DNA of 12,992 nt, from NCBI RefSeq assembly GCF_019112545.1, contig NW_025064944.1, forward strand, positions 1-12,992, in the 5' to 3' direction. The first letter of the stretch is position 1. Each line of letters opens with the position of its first letter. Made by a program: the position numbers and the translations under genes. This stretch comes from Guyanagaster necrorhizus. Taxonomy: Eukaryota; Basidiomycota; Agaricomycetes; Agaricales; Physalacriaceae. The notes below the pieces were generated by a model. That model did no database searches. It was not told the origin of the DNA and was given only the letters and a program-made list of their open reading frames with translations. Of this stretch, positions 1-8,340 are shown in pieces.

Positions 1-616
1 GTGCTGAAGATAAGGAATGGTGTGCTTTGTGCTACATACTGGCGTCGCTTTGTTGTTGACCGGCGAGAACATTCTAGCTTCTCTACTTAGATATGGCTCT
101 TTTGCCTCCTCTCTACTGGTACTTTTCACATTGGTGATAATACAAAGCGCATATTTTTTGGCTGGGTGACAATGATATTGCCGTTAACTGGTGGAAAAAA
201 AAACTCGGTACGTCGTCGTGCAATTACGATCTCCGTCCTCCTAAAGCTCTCTTCAGGTATTGCTTTTGGTCGGAAAAGGATGACTCGCTACTGGGCAGTC
301 CACCATATATACTCGACGATGACGGACCGTGCCAGCGATAGTTGCCGGAGGCCTCGATGGAGTCATACGAAGACATCCAGCTCTCCTAGGATTCAGTGAC
401 ACGTCTCCCAAAATTCTACTCTTCGTATATGCGCTTTGACCCATGTCGAAATGTCCTGAACCCCCAAAGGCGAAGGCAGAGCTCCAGTAACGAAGAAGAA
501 TGAACGTCGAGCAACTTCTCGGTACGCCATTCGTTCAATTCTTCTATTCCGATGGTCTTTACACATTTCTCTAGGTCTCGAGATAACGTCTCTGGTTGAG
601 GTCCTGACAAAACGGA
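1..616. other. CpG-rich flank, no gene recognised
   Basis: I see no convincing gene here. Short open frames exist on both strands (a 77-codon frame from 166 on plus, and the minus-strand frame that runs 416-838), but neither shows a family motif or a convincing splice structure. The stretch has normal CpG content, unlike 3600-12667. It may hold the promoter or 5' part of the ORF that starts at 617. Confidence 0.4.
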
Positions 617-1035
617 ATGGACGTTGACAGCATTCCTCAAAAGAAACTTTCGATTATCCCCACGCGCTTCTCGCTCGCTGCGCTCATCCCTGTCGCTACT
701 CTTATAGTTGTCGACCTCTTCGGTACCATCACTGCCGGAAGCACCAACCACCATCCAAGGCAGGCAAGAACTACGGTTCCTATGCTCCCTGAAAACCTTT
801 CTGGACGTGGCCAGGGATGGGTGAACACTGTCCAACAACGCCCGGAGTATTGTTCTTGTTGGGCCATGTACGTTTACCCTTGTTCTTCTCTCTTCCGATT
901 CTGATTAGCTTCGAACAGCCTATCTACGGACTCAAATGGCCACTCCCAATGACTCTACAGCATCAAGAACAAAATAGCATTGATGTCCAAATCGAGAAGA
1001 CATCAACTGCGGTCCTTCTCTACTACTATGTGTGA
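617..1035 (+). CDS. Hypothetical spliced ORF, 125 aa, with one hydrophobic segment
   Basis: An ATG at 617 opens a frame that runs to 867. There a GTACGT donor begins a 41-nt candidate intron (868-908) with a CTGAT branch-like site and a TTAG acceptor. Splicing keeps the frame open to a TGA at 1033-1035, giving 125 residues. The joined exons total 378 nt, a multiple of three, which is the main support for the model. Residues from about 15 to 38 are hydrophobic (the stretch around SLAALIPVATLIVVDL) and could be a membrane anchor. The remainder is polar and ends in LLYYYV. No known domain is recognised and no function is proposed. It lies just upstream of a membrane-protein remnant on the same strand. 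The frame could be open by chance. Confidence 0.35.
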
Positions 1036-1074
1036 CTTGGCAACCAGAGGCAATAGCCCCTCCTTGTTTGTATC

Positions 1075-1890
1075 ATGATCGCTAGAACGTATCCCGAGAT
1101 AGCTATACCACTGCTGACCGATAGCCAGATCAAAGACATTTTCCTCGCTCTAGATACACGATTCAACCAGGCAATGATTGGTGCTTAGGGTTACAGCGGC
1201 CCTGATGAATTTCACTCTTCTGTCTTTTTGCCACCATTTGCACTGTATATCTTCCCTGCACTTTACGACCATCATCCGTCTTACTCTCAACCTCCCTGCA
1301 CTATTTTCAATGAAGCAAATCTCTGCCACGATCCCACTCCGGTCTGCTCAGAAAACCACTATACCCAGCACTACCCCGCAGGGGGTGGGCATTGTTCAGA
1401 AACGGTACATGATACGACGCGAAATCATCTTATAGGCTATCAATCCATGCTTTTCACTTCTTTCGATGCTCAACTCTGACTGGTATGTCTAGCTTTGTCT
1501 CGAAAAAACTACCAGAACAGAAGGCCGCATTTTCTTGTTTTTGTCATCTTCCTTTTGTCTCTCCTGGCGACTCTGGAGCTCTACCGCGAATGAAATGATG
1601 TCTTTACCTTTATCGCTAATGGGAAAAGCTTTTGGATGGTGTACAAAAGTAATACCCCCATTCTGGTCCTATTGACTGTGAGGATTGGTGCAGTTTTGAG
1701 CACGCTTCTTGCTGATACTACCTTGGTACGGGATTTAATATTTTTATTTGCGGAATCCTGGCTTATGACTTGATAAGATATGGCGCTGCGGATTGTTATG
1801 GGCTAACCGATGCCATATTGTCATATATATCGTTGGGGTGTTCATCGCGACTGGCACGATGATGTTGGGTCTCGTCGTCCCTCTTGCTAT
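1075..1890 (+). pseudogene. Decayed multi-pass membrane protein gene (agaricomycete-type family)
   Basis: Separate fragments line up in order with what I recall of lineage-specific multi-pass membrane proteins common in Agaricomycetes. An ATG at 1075 begins a 37-codon N-terminal segment containing TDSQIKDIFLALDTRFN, which ends at TAG 1186-1188. The next hydrophobic residues continue in a shifted frame (around VTAALMNFTLL). From about 1600 a frame with FIANGKSFWMVY and a hydrophobic helix reaches LADTTL at 1725. A GTACGG donor and TAAG acceptor (intron 1726-1777, 52 nt) join it in frame to IWRC, then another hydrophobic helix. ADTTL-IWRC matches the conserved junction of the family. The early stop, the frame change near 1186 and a TGA at 1591-1593 suggest decay. 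The 3' end is uncertain because it overlaps the convergent minus-strand gene. The family assignment is from memory of its motif style, not a search. Confidence 0.5.
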
Positions 1891-3033
1891 GCATGAAGTC
1901 CAACCAGTCATTGGGATCGGTGAGTGGGTCGTGGTGTATGGTGCGCCAGAGTACCTCTCGTTCCTCCGACGCCTTCCTGTCGTCATAACGTTGCTTGCCG
2001 AGGAGCGTCAGAAGGAACCACCTGTCCCACTCACGAGCATTGAGTGTCGGTGTGTCGTCTGGAGCCTCGCCGGGAACGTAGGAGTCATCGTTCAGAATGG
2101 AGAGCACACGTCGACGCGAATCGAAGGGATGTATAGGTGGCGCAGAGCTCGGTACGACATCAATATTATTCCTCCAGACCATAACTTGCTCGGTGACCTT
2201 CATATGATTGTTCTACTGCCAATGAGCTCTCCAGTTTCTGTACCAGTACACTGCACTCACCAGAATCTCCCTCGCAGACAAACAGCATCACATCCCTCTC
2301 GCTCAGAGGAGTCTCCATAGCCCTGTCCCTCAAAGCTACAACATTCTCGAATCCTAAGACCTCGATCTGCAATGTGGCGATCGGTGAAGACTCCTCGGTA
2401 TATGCGATCGTACTCACTAGGGTATAGGTCCAATCTCGGACCTCCGATACTGGTGCCTCCCAGTCCTGTATGCCGTGGGGTGAGTTCATTGGAAGCTGGC
2501 AAGTTGGTATGGTCATTGTACTAATTTGAAATGACCAGCCCTGAAGACGAGCCTTTACGTCTGGCAAACCACGACCAAGTTGTATCCTTCTTCATTCAAG
2601 ATTAATTGCCCAGGCTCGGCGTTATCTAGTGTTATCTCTTAGGTTGGTATGAATCACTACCTGGCGCATGTACGACAACATTTCTCCGCAATCGAGTTCT
2701 TTCTTCGATTGGCCCGCCACGCGTATATGAATAGGACCGTCCTCCTTCCCCGGTTTCGCCAAGAGTTGGTCTTCATGGTCTTCTCTTTTGCTCGCATTCA
2801 CACCCACCTACCAGTTGGTCAAATCAAGCTCCGCTCCGGACCTAGTGTCTAATCCTGTGGCACTTGCTTCACACGTCCGCCGCAAACGATCAAGGTACGT
2901 CCAATTTGTTTCGTTCTTCCGATAAGTATTTGAAGGGTATTCTGCAGAAACTCCTGGTTTCATCTGCACGATGTATCCTTGTAGAAAGGACACGAACCAT
3001 GCCGCGCCAGAGAGGATCGACCGGTCCTGTGAC
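1796..3033 (-). CDS. Hypothetical multi-exon gene, 5' side cut off by copia insertion
   Basis: Three open, CpG-rich, protein-like segments follow one another on the minus strand. The first runs 3033 to 2808, begins just after a TTTCAG-type acceptor (CAG at 3036-3034) and contains AWFVSFLQGYIV and TYLDRLRRTCEA. The second runs about 2640 to 2166, with a GTAAAG...ATTAG candidate intron near 2560-2523 and the segment around MNSPHGIQDWEAPVSEVRDW. The third runs 2203 to a TAA at 1796 and contains REWDRWFLLTLLGKQRYDD. A GTGAGT donor near 2260 may link the last two. I could not resolve all splice junctions, and an in-frame TAG at 2808 must be spliced out or marks a separate gene. The domain is unrecognised. 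The copia element sits a few bases upstream of the first acceptor, so any earlier exons would be beyond 7902. The last segment overlaps the convergent membrane-protein remnant. Confidence 0.4.
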
Positions 3034-3036
3034 CTG

Positions 3037-3041
3037 AAATT
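3037..3041. repeat. Target-site duplication AAATT, left copy
   Basis: The five bases AAATT directly before the 5' LTR are repeated exactly at 7898-7902, directly after the 3' LTR. A 5-bp duplication is normal for Ty1/copia integrase. It shows that both LTRs belong to one insertion event, so differences between them arose after insertion. Confidence 0.93.
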
Positions 3042-3188
3042 TGTTGAAGTAGCACACCCTCCATGTCGCTCTTACCTTACATAATCGTAGCTACCAATAC
3101 TGGAGATCGAAAGTCAACGCTTACTAGCTTTTGACTTTCGACTCCAGACCTGGCTTTCCCCGCTGCGCTACGCAACCTGCTCTCAACA
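3042..3188 (+). repeat. 5' LTR (147 bp), CpG-intact copy
   Basis: It starts TGTTGAAGT and ends TCTCAACA, with TGTTGA/TCAACA as terminal inverted repeats. It aligns without gaps to 7751-7897 with 13 substitutions. It holds 8 CpG dinucleotides, all of which are TG or CA in the 3' copy. The full terminal CA and the primer site directly after it fix the 3' boundary. Confidence 0.95.
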
Positions 3189-3202
3189 GGTTATGGGCCC
3201 CG
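3189..3202 (+). promoter_or_regulatory. Primer binding site for an internal (half) initiator tRNA-Met
   Basis: The 14 bases GGTTATGGGCCCCG directly follow the LTR. Their complement, CGGGGCCCATAACC, has the form of the anticodon arm of initiator tRNA-Met, with CAT as the anticodon. Drosophila copia and yeast Ty5 are known to prime from such an internal tRNA fragment rather than from the 3' CCA end. No 3'-end complement of the usual TGG-start type is seen here. The host tRNA is not in the window, so pairing is inferred. Confidence 0.8.
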
Positions 3203-3376
3203 TGCCTTACTAAGCCAAGCAATTTTTTCCGTTCCCTCTCGCGAACCATTCACTAGATGTCGAAGTCTCGCTCACTTTCCTAAGGGACATCACTATCCAT
3301 CTGGAAGTCGCATCCACCCATCACGGGCCTCCACACACTCTCTAACCCCAACGGTCTCTTTTTTTCTCACACCACG
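3203..3376 (+). other. Copia leader between primer site and gag
   Basis: This untranslated leader has CpG density like the 5' LTR (about 10 CpGs over 3189-3376) and ends in a pyrimidine-rich run just before the gag ATG. No coding sequence or clear secondary structure was recognised by eye. Packaging signals would be expected here but none can be pointed to. Confidence 0.6.
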
Positions 3377-4156
3377 ATGAACGACTCAGACGTCGTCGAC
3401 ACCACCAAACGTGGTTTTCCCAACCTCCATGCTGGCAACTGGAACCACTTTGCACCTTCGTTCGAGGCCTACATGTGCATCAAGGGGCTATTCGGCCACT
3501 TCGATGGCACCGAGGAGACACCAGAGCAAGCCGACCCCAGTGAACCCACAAAGCTCGAAAAGAAGGAGACAAAAGCTTACCTTCAAGCTCGTTCATCTGC
3601 AGCAGGATACCTCTGGCTTTGCATTGATGAATCACAGCATGCTCATATCAGTCTCCTCATGGGTAAGCCCACAGCTATGTGGTTGAAACTGAAAGACATT
3701 CACCAACAGCAAAAACCAGGCATCCATTTCAATGCCTATGATGCCTTATTCAGCATTCGGAAGGATGATGAAGAGTCTCTCTCTACTCTCGTTGGACATG
3801 TCTCACAAGCTATACAAGATATCAAAGCACTCTGCCCTGAAAAGTTCACCATTGATCAACTCAATGAAGAGCTTCAATCCATGACTCTCATCTGTGCCCT
3901 CCCATCTGATTATGACAATTTTGTGTCATCAGTCCTTCTCCTCCATTCCCTCAGTCTTGACAAACTCATTGCCACCTTCCACACCAAAGAGATGCAGTGC
4001 TGCTCTCACGACACCACTTCAGCAACATCATTCAAAGCGAGTGCTGTCAGAGTCCAAGCCACTCATGTGGCATCATCTGACACCATCTGCAGCTGGTGCA
4101 CCAACTCTGGACATACCAAGGAGGAGTGTTTCAGCAAAAAGAAAGCCAAGGAGTGA
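3377..4156 (+). CDS. gag: Copia Gag (nucleocapsid) portion, 259 aa open segment
   Basis: This is the longest uninterrupted part of the polyprotein. Gag packages element RNA in virus-like particles. Residues 1-210 resemble the gag region of copia elements (UBN2-type). Residues 238-251 form a CCHC zinc knuckle, C-X2-C-X4-H-X4-C, with CSWC, H246 and C251. The reading then meets TGA 4154-4156 just after a lysine-rich tail. The frame continues openly beyond it for another 190 codons, so the stop is most likely a mutated arginine codon (CGA) rather than a programmed Gag end. The first 75 codons hold about 13 CpGs, the next 180 only 4. Because it is open, this segment could in principle still be translated. 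Confidence 0.85.
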   Translation: MNDSDVVDTTKRGFPNLHAGNWNHFAPSFEAYMCIKGLFGHFDGTEETPEQADPSEPTKLEKKETKAYLQARSSAAGYLWLCIDESQHAHISLLMGKPTAMWLKLKDIHQQQKPGIHFNAYDALFSIRKDDEESLSTLVGHVSQAIQDIKALCPEKFTIDQLNEELQSMTLICALPSDYDNFVSSVLLLHSLSLDKLIATFHTKEMQCCSHDTTSATSFKASAVRVQATHVASSDTICSWCTNSGHTKEECFSKKKAKE

Positions 4157-5455
4157 GCTATACAGCATGTCCAGGAACGTTGGAATACAAAATCAGGCAA
4201 GAAGGCAGGAGAGGCAAAGACAGAGAAGTCAAACATCGCAGAAGAGACTGCCAGCCAAGTGAGTATTGATCTCTTGTCCCCAGCATCATCTAACTGGAAT
4301 ACAGACACAGGCACTTCATCTCACATGAGCCATCATCGAGACTGGTTTCATGTCTGGACACCACATGTGGTTCTGATTTGGTTAGTGGACAATTCAATCA
4401 TCTATTCAGCAGGCATGGGGACAGTTGTGTTTGAGCCTAAAGAGAAGAATGGAGAGGTCTGTGAGGCTGTCAAGTTCCAGGATGTACTGCATATACCTGA
4501 TCTTCGCAATAACTTGCTTTCACCCTTTCATCTTACATGTCATAAGGGATATGAGATCAACATAGCCGGGTCATTGGTCCAGTTCTTTCAAGACAAAGCA
4601 CTTCATTTCTCAGCTACTGTCAATGATAACAACATTGGATATCTTAATGGCACTACTGGCACTACAAGGCTGGTAACCTCAAGTACTGCAAGCACCTGTC
4701 CACTTGACCTGACCCTATGGCATCAATGAACCTGTCACAGAAGCATAAACATTGTCTGGGACATGTACGAGAATCAGCTTGTCTTAAATATGAAGATGAA
4801 CAATATGCAATCCAATCCTGATCCAATTTGTGAACCTTGCCTTATGGGCAAGCACAGGTGACATAATATTCCTCGAGGCCTCTCACTCCTTCCAACATGC
4901 TCTCTTGCAATTGTATTCTCTGATCTTAAGGGACCTATGCCAGTTGCTACACCAGAAGGTTATCGCTACTGGATCACTTTTATATGTGGTGCTCTGCATT
5001 TTTGGGCTGTTGCCTTGCTAAAGCACAAGAGCGACACTCTGGCTGAATTTAAATGCTACAAAGCCTATGCTGAAAATTTTCATAGTCTGAAGATCTTAGA
5101 GGAGCAAGACGATGGTGGAGGAGAGTATATGGGTTGTGAATTTGATCAGTTATGCATAGAAGAAGGGATATCAAGGTGTCATACTGAGTCTGATGAGCCT
5201 CATCAAAATGGAATTGCAGAATGTGCAAATCATGATATCGCTGAAGGGGCTATTACTATGCTCTATGAAGCTCATCTTTCTCCCTCTTTTTGGGGACTAG
5301 CAGTGCTTGCATTTGTATATGTGCACAACTGTTGTCCTACAGCACCACTTCCTAAAACAACACCATACACTGGCTGGCACAAGAAGAAACCTGATGTCTC
5401 TAACTTGCATGTCTTTGGCTGCTTAGCCTATGTCCATGTCAAAAAGAACAAGTGA
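4157..5455 (+). pseudogene. pol: Copia protease and integrase portion of pol
   Basis: The protease active site is DTGTSS (D at codon 310, nt 4304), followed by HMSHHRDW, as in copia proteases. The GAG-pre-integrase region shows LWHQ just before stop 4727, then CEPCLMGK for the zinc-binding HHCC motif. The integrase triad is visible: D516 in SDLKGP (4922), D579 in QDDGGGEY (5111) and E615 in NGIAE (5219). The last two are 35 residues apart, the textbook D-X35-E spacing. The ECANHD stretch after the glutamate looks like arginine codons changed to Cys and His, again CpG-type changes. Stops at 4727, 4859 and 5453 break the chain. Confidence 0.9.
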
Positions 5456-7729
5456 CAAGGTCTTCAGCCATGCACCACCAAATGCATATTTGTTGGATAT
5501 CCATCAGGTACAAAGGCATGGAAATGCTGGAACCCTGTAACTAAGAAGTTTATCATATCAAGCCACATTGTTTTTGATGAGCGAGTGTTCTCAGGAAATA
5601 TGAAAACTCTTATCAACCCTTTCAGTGATCTATTTTCTCCACTCTCAAATCTGTCAGATTCTCTTATGCTGCCTGATCAAGAGGGAGACCTTAATAATGA
5701 TGATCTTCCACCTCCAGAAAATCCTCCAGCACTAAATCCCTCACCTCCTCTAAGCCTATCACCTCCAGTATCACCTTTTCCCCATGATGTTATGACTCCT
5801 CCTGGCTCACCATTCAATGGATCTCTCTCAGACCTAACTCCATCATCATTACCACCACCTCCAACAGACCTAGGCAAACATGAATACAGAATACGTGATG
5901 ATGGCTTATATGATCTCAGCCCTGGTTATGGTCATGGAATGCACTGAAATTGTAACAATGATGATCATGCAAGAGATGCAGAGGATCAAGTACACACAGC
6001 GTTTATGGAAGACAAAACTATTCTTGAAGGCATAGCTTTCTCCAGCCAGACAATTGAGCACTTGATGATGGAGGAAGGACTGGAAGTTGCATTTGAAAGC
6101 ATGACAGAAGCAGCTTACAAGGCATCTACACATGATATTGAACCTAAATCCTTTCATGAAGCTATGAAATGCTCTCCAGAGGAAGCTGCAAGTTGGTATG
6201 AAGCTGCTATATAAGAGATACAGGCACTCATTGAAAATGGTGTCTTCGAATTGGTGAAATGCCCTCCAAATTGAAAGGCAGTTGGGAGTCACTGGATATT
6301 CAAAGTGAAATGCAATGCTGATAGATCAATTGAGCACTATAAAGCAAGACTTGTTGCAAAGGGATACTCACAACAACCTGGCTTCAATTACACTGAAACC
6401 TTCTCTCCAATGCCAAAATGGGCTGCTCTATGAGCCATCCTGGCACTTGGTGCCCTCAAGGATTTAGAGCTATGGAGTATCAATATCTCATCAGCATTTC
6501 TCAATGGTGAGCTGACAGAAGAGGTGTATATAAAGCAGCCAGAAGGTTTTGAGAAAAAAGGAAAGGAATGGGTCTGGTGCCTCTTCAAGTCTCTATATGG
6601 ACTAAAGCAAGCTGGGAGAGAATAGCACAAAAAGCTACATGCAATATTGACCAATGCCATGGGCTTTGAACAGGTAAAATGCAAGCATAGTGTCTGGGTT
6701 TACAAGAGGGACAGTGAGCGAATCATCATTTCAGTCTTCGTCAATGATATGACTATCACCACAAAGACACCAGATGGTGTTACAAAGGTCATCAACGATC
6801 TCAAGAAGCACTTCAAGCTTTGAGACTTGGGTCCAATGTCTTACCTCCTTGGTGTCGAGATCAAGCATGACCCAGCCAACCAAACACACACTCTCTCCTA
6901 GTGCCAATACACCCTAGATATTCTGCAATGTGCAGGAATGGCTGACTGCAACCCTGTTCTGACACCTTTGGATCCAAATATAAAACTTACAGCAGATCAG
7001 TCTCCCAAAACACCAGAGGAATATGAGACAATGCAGACAATCCCATACCTGAATGTGCTTGGCTCTGTGGCCTACCTTGCTATTGCTACCAGGCCCGATG
7101 TTGCCTATCCCATGAGCATACTCTCACGATTCAGCAAAAACCCTGGCACAACCCACTGAGAAGCTCTCAAACAGCTATTATGCTATCTGAAGGGCACAGT
7201 CGACTATCGCATTGTCTACTCTCCTGACTCTGAGTCAGATTCGTCAGTCTTTGACTTCAAGACTTACTGTGATGCAGATCATGGGGGTGACAAAGATAGT
7301 GGGCATTCTACAAGCGGCTTCATTGTCAAAATGGGTACTAGAGCCATTAGCTGGATGAGTCATCTTCAGGCATTCGTGATGATCTCAACAACAGAGGCAG
7401 AATATGTTTCAGCCATGTCTGCTGGTCAGGAAATCCTTTGGCTTCACAACTTGTTCACAGAGTTTGGCTATTCACTCACCAATGCCTCAGACCTCTATAT
7501 CGACAATGAGTCTGCTTTGTCAGTTGCCTGAAACCCTGAACATCATGGCCAGGTCAAACACCTTGACCTTTGATTCTATTGGCTGCACGATGAAGTTGAA
7601 AAAGGGTGCATCCATGTGGTCCACTTACAAACCAAAAATATGCCAGCTGATGCTTTGACAAAGGGATTAGGAAGAGAGAAGCTCAGACATATGATTACCT
7701 TACTCAGACTTGTCTCAATATCTCTGTAG
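5456..7729 (+). pseudogene. pol: Copia linker, reverse transcriptase and RNase H portion of pol
   Basis: After the integrase end (FVGYPSGTKAWKCW) a proline/serine-rich linker leads to the reverse transcriptase, which carries HWIFKVK, YKARLVAKGYSQ, SAFLNGE, LYGLKQAG and SYLLGVE. Two catalytic aspartates are changed to asparagine. One is in INISSAFLNG (AAT at 6482-6484) and one is in the FVDDM box, now FVNDM (AAT at 6743-6745). Both AAT codons follow a C, so each fits a lost CpG. RNase H follows with DADHGGDKDS, STSGF, TTEAEYVS and DNESAL, and ends with ADALTKGLG. The stops listed for the whole polyprotein interrupt it 10 times. Conserved neighbours make the domain calls secure. Confidence 0.92.
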
Positions 7730-7741
7730 ACATGTTCAGTT

Positions 7742-7750
7742 GAGGGGGAG
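7742..7750 (+). promoter_or_regulatory. Polypurine tract of the copia element
   Basis: GAGGGGGAG abuts the 3' LTR. It is the expected plus-strand primer site for reverse transcription and is almost identical to the tract of the other copia element at 12877-12887 (opposite strand). Confidence 0.9.
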
Positions 7751-7897
7751 TGTTAAAGTAGCACACTCTCCATGTTGCTCTTATCTTACATAATCATAGC
7801 TACCAATACTGGAGATTGAAAGTCAATGCTTACTAGCTTTTGACTTTCAACTCCAGACCTGGCTTTTCCTGCTGCACTATGCAACCTGCTCTCAATA
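7751..7897 (+). repeat. 3' LTR (147 bp), CpG-depleted copy
   Basis: It starts TGTTAAAGT and ends CTCTCAATA, aligned gap-free to the 5' LTR. All 13 differences are T or A here against C or G in the 5' copy. Eight are at the eight CpG sites, and five are elsewhere (for example 7755 and the penultimate base 7896, where terminal CA became TA). The loss of the terminal CA would impair integrase recognition of any copy made from this end. The LTR has no CpG left. Confidence 0.95.
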
Positions 7898-7902
7898 AAA
7901 TT
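7898..7902. repeat. Target-site duplication AAATT, right copy
   Basis: Exact match to 3037-3041, directly after the 3' LTR. Confidence 0.93.
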
Positions 7903-8340
7903 CGAGCAACCATTGTTTTTCTTTCAGCTCAAATTCGACTCTATGGCAGGGACATCTATATTCAACAGCCATCAAGGTGTGCATTTTCATGCTCATACTG
8001 CAAATGGATCATTTAAACCTGTTCTATAGACAACTTCCAAGGTGAGCTGGATTATTTGTATTTGGCTAGTATATGCAATGATATGTTTCTGAGCAACATG
8101 ATTGGAGCTGGTTACTTGCAAATGGAAATTCATTTTGATTTTAGATATTGGATTTTTGTCTCTTGTCTTGTACTCATCTTTCCGGTATGAAAGAGAACAA
8201 TGGAACAACTCTGAGATACTCTCTGCATGGTTGCAAAAATGAATTAAAATTTGAGCATGATGATATTTTCATGATCCATATCTGGGTGGAAGTTGAACCC
8301 ATACATGTGTGCTCAGATGGATGCACTACCAACCATTCCT
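7903..8340. other. CpG-poor flank downstream of copia, no gene assigned
   Basis: This is the host sequence that was joined to position 3036 before the copia insertion. A minus-strand frame with MAVEYRCPCHRVEFELKE is open towards the insertion point, and TTTCTTTCAG at 7918-7927 could be a plus-strand acceptor. Neither is supported by a recognised domain. Short minus-strand open frames exist, for example 7993-8208, but look non-coding. Confidence 0.35.

Larger units (their letters stand above)
3377..7729 (+). pseudogene. Copia gag-pol polyprotein, single frame with 14 premature stops
   Basis: From the ATG at 3377 one frame runs 1450 codons to a TAG at 7727-7729 near the polypurine tract, with no frameshift. 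Premature stops begin at 4154, 4727, 4859, 5453, 5945, 6212, 6272, 6431, 6623, 6821, 6899, 7157, 7529 and 7571 (11 TGA, 2 TAG, 1 TAA). Each can be reached by one C-to-T or G-to-A change, most often CGA to TGA, which is a CpG change. Domains in order are a Gag UBN2-like region, CCHC knuckle, aspartic protease, integrase, a proline-rich linker (about 5700-5870), reverse transcriptase and RNase H. The length is normal for a copia polyprotein. Normally it would be cleaved by its own protease in cytoplasmic particles. Confidence 0.93.
3042..7897 (+). mobile_element. Complete Ty1/copia LTR retrotransposon, 4856 bp, coding-dead
   Basis: All structural parts are present in order: 147-bp LTRs with TG...CA-type ends, a primer site abutting the 5' LTR, a leader, one gag-pol frame (gag with zinc knuckle, protease, integrase, reverse transcriptase, RNase H), a polypurine tract abutting the 3' LTR, and a matching 5-bp target duplication. 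The domain order with integrase before reverse transcriptase defines the copia superfamily (Pseudoviridae-type). The element cannot act on its own because pol has 13 of the 14 stops and altered catalytic residues. Its 5' 560 bp keep a high CpG density, while the rest is CpG-poor. It inserted beside an intron acceptor of a minus-strand gene. Confidence 0.95.

Noticed and set aside
4154..4156. Programmed Gag-Pol readthrough at the TGA after the zinc knuckle
   Set aside because: Some retroelements use stop readthrough, but 13 similar stops follow and this one is explained by CGA to TGA. Without intact family members it cannot be favoured.
5585..5947. Stand-alone proline-rich 120-codon gene
   Set aside because: It is in the same frame as gag-pol, and the sequence before it (FVGYPSGTKAWKCW) is the copia integrase end. 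It is the linker between integrase and reverse transcriptase.
5906..6292. Minus-strand 128-codon ORF inside pol
   Set aside because: It is antisense to conserved copia pol sequence, and its composition is that of a shadow frame.
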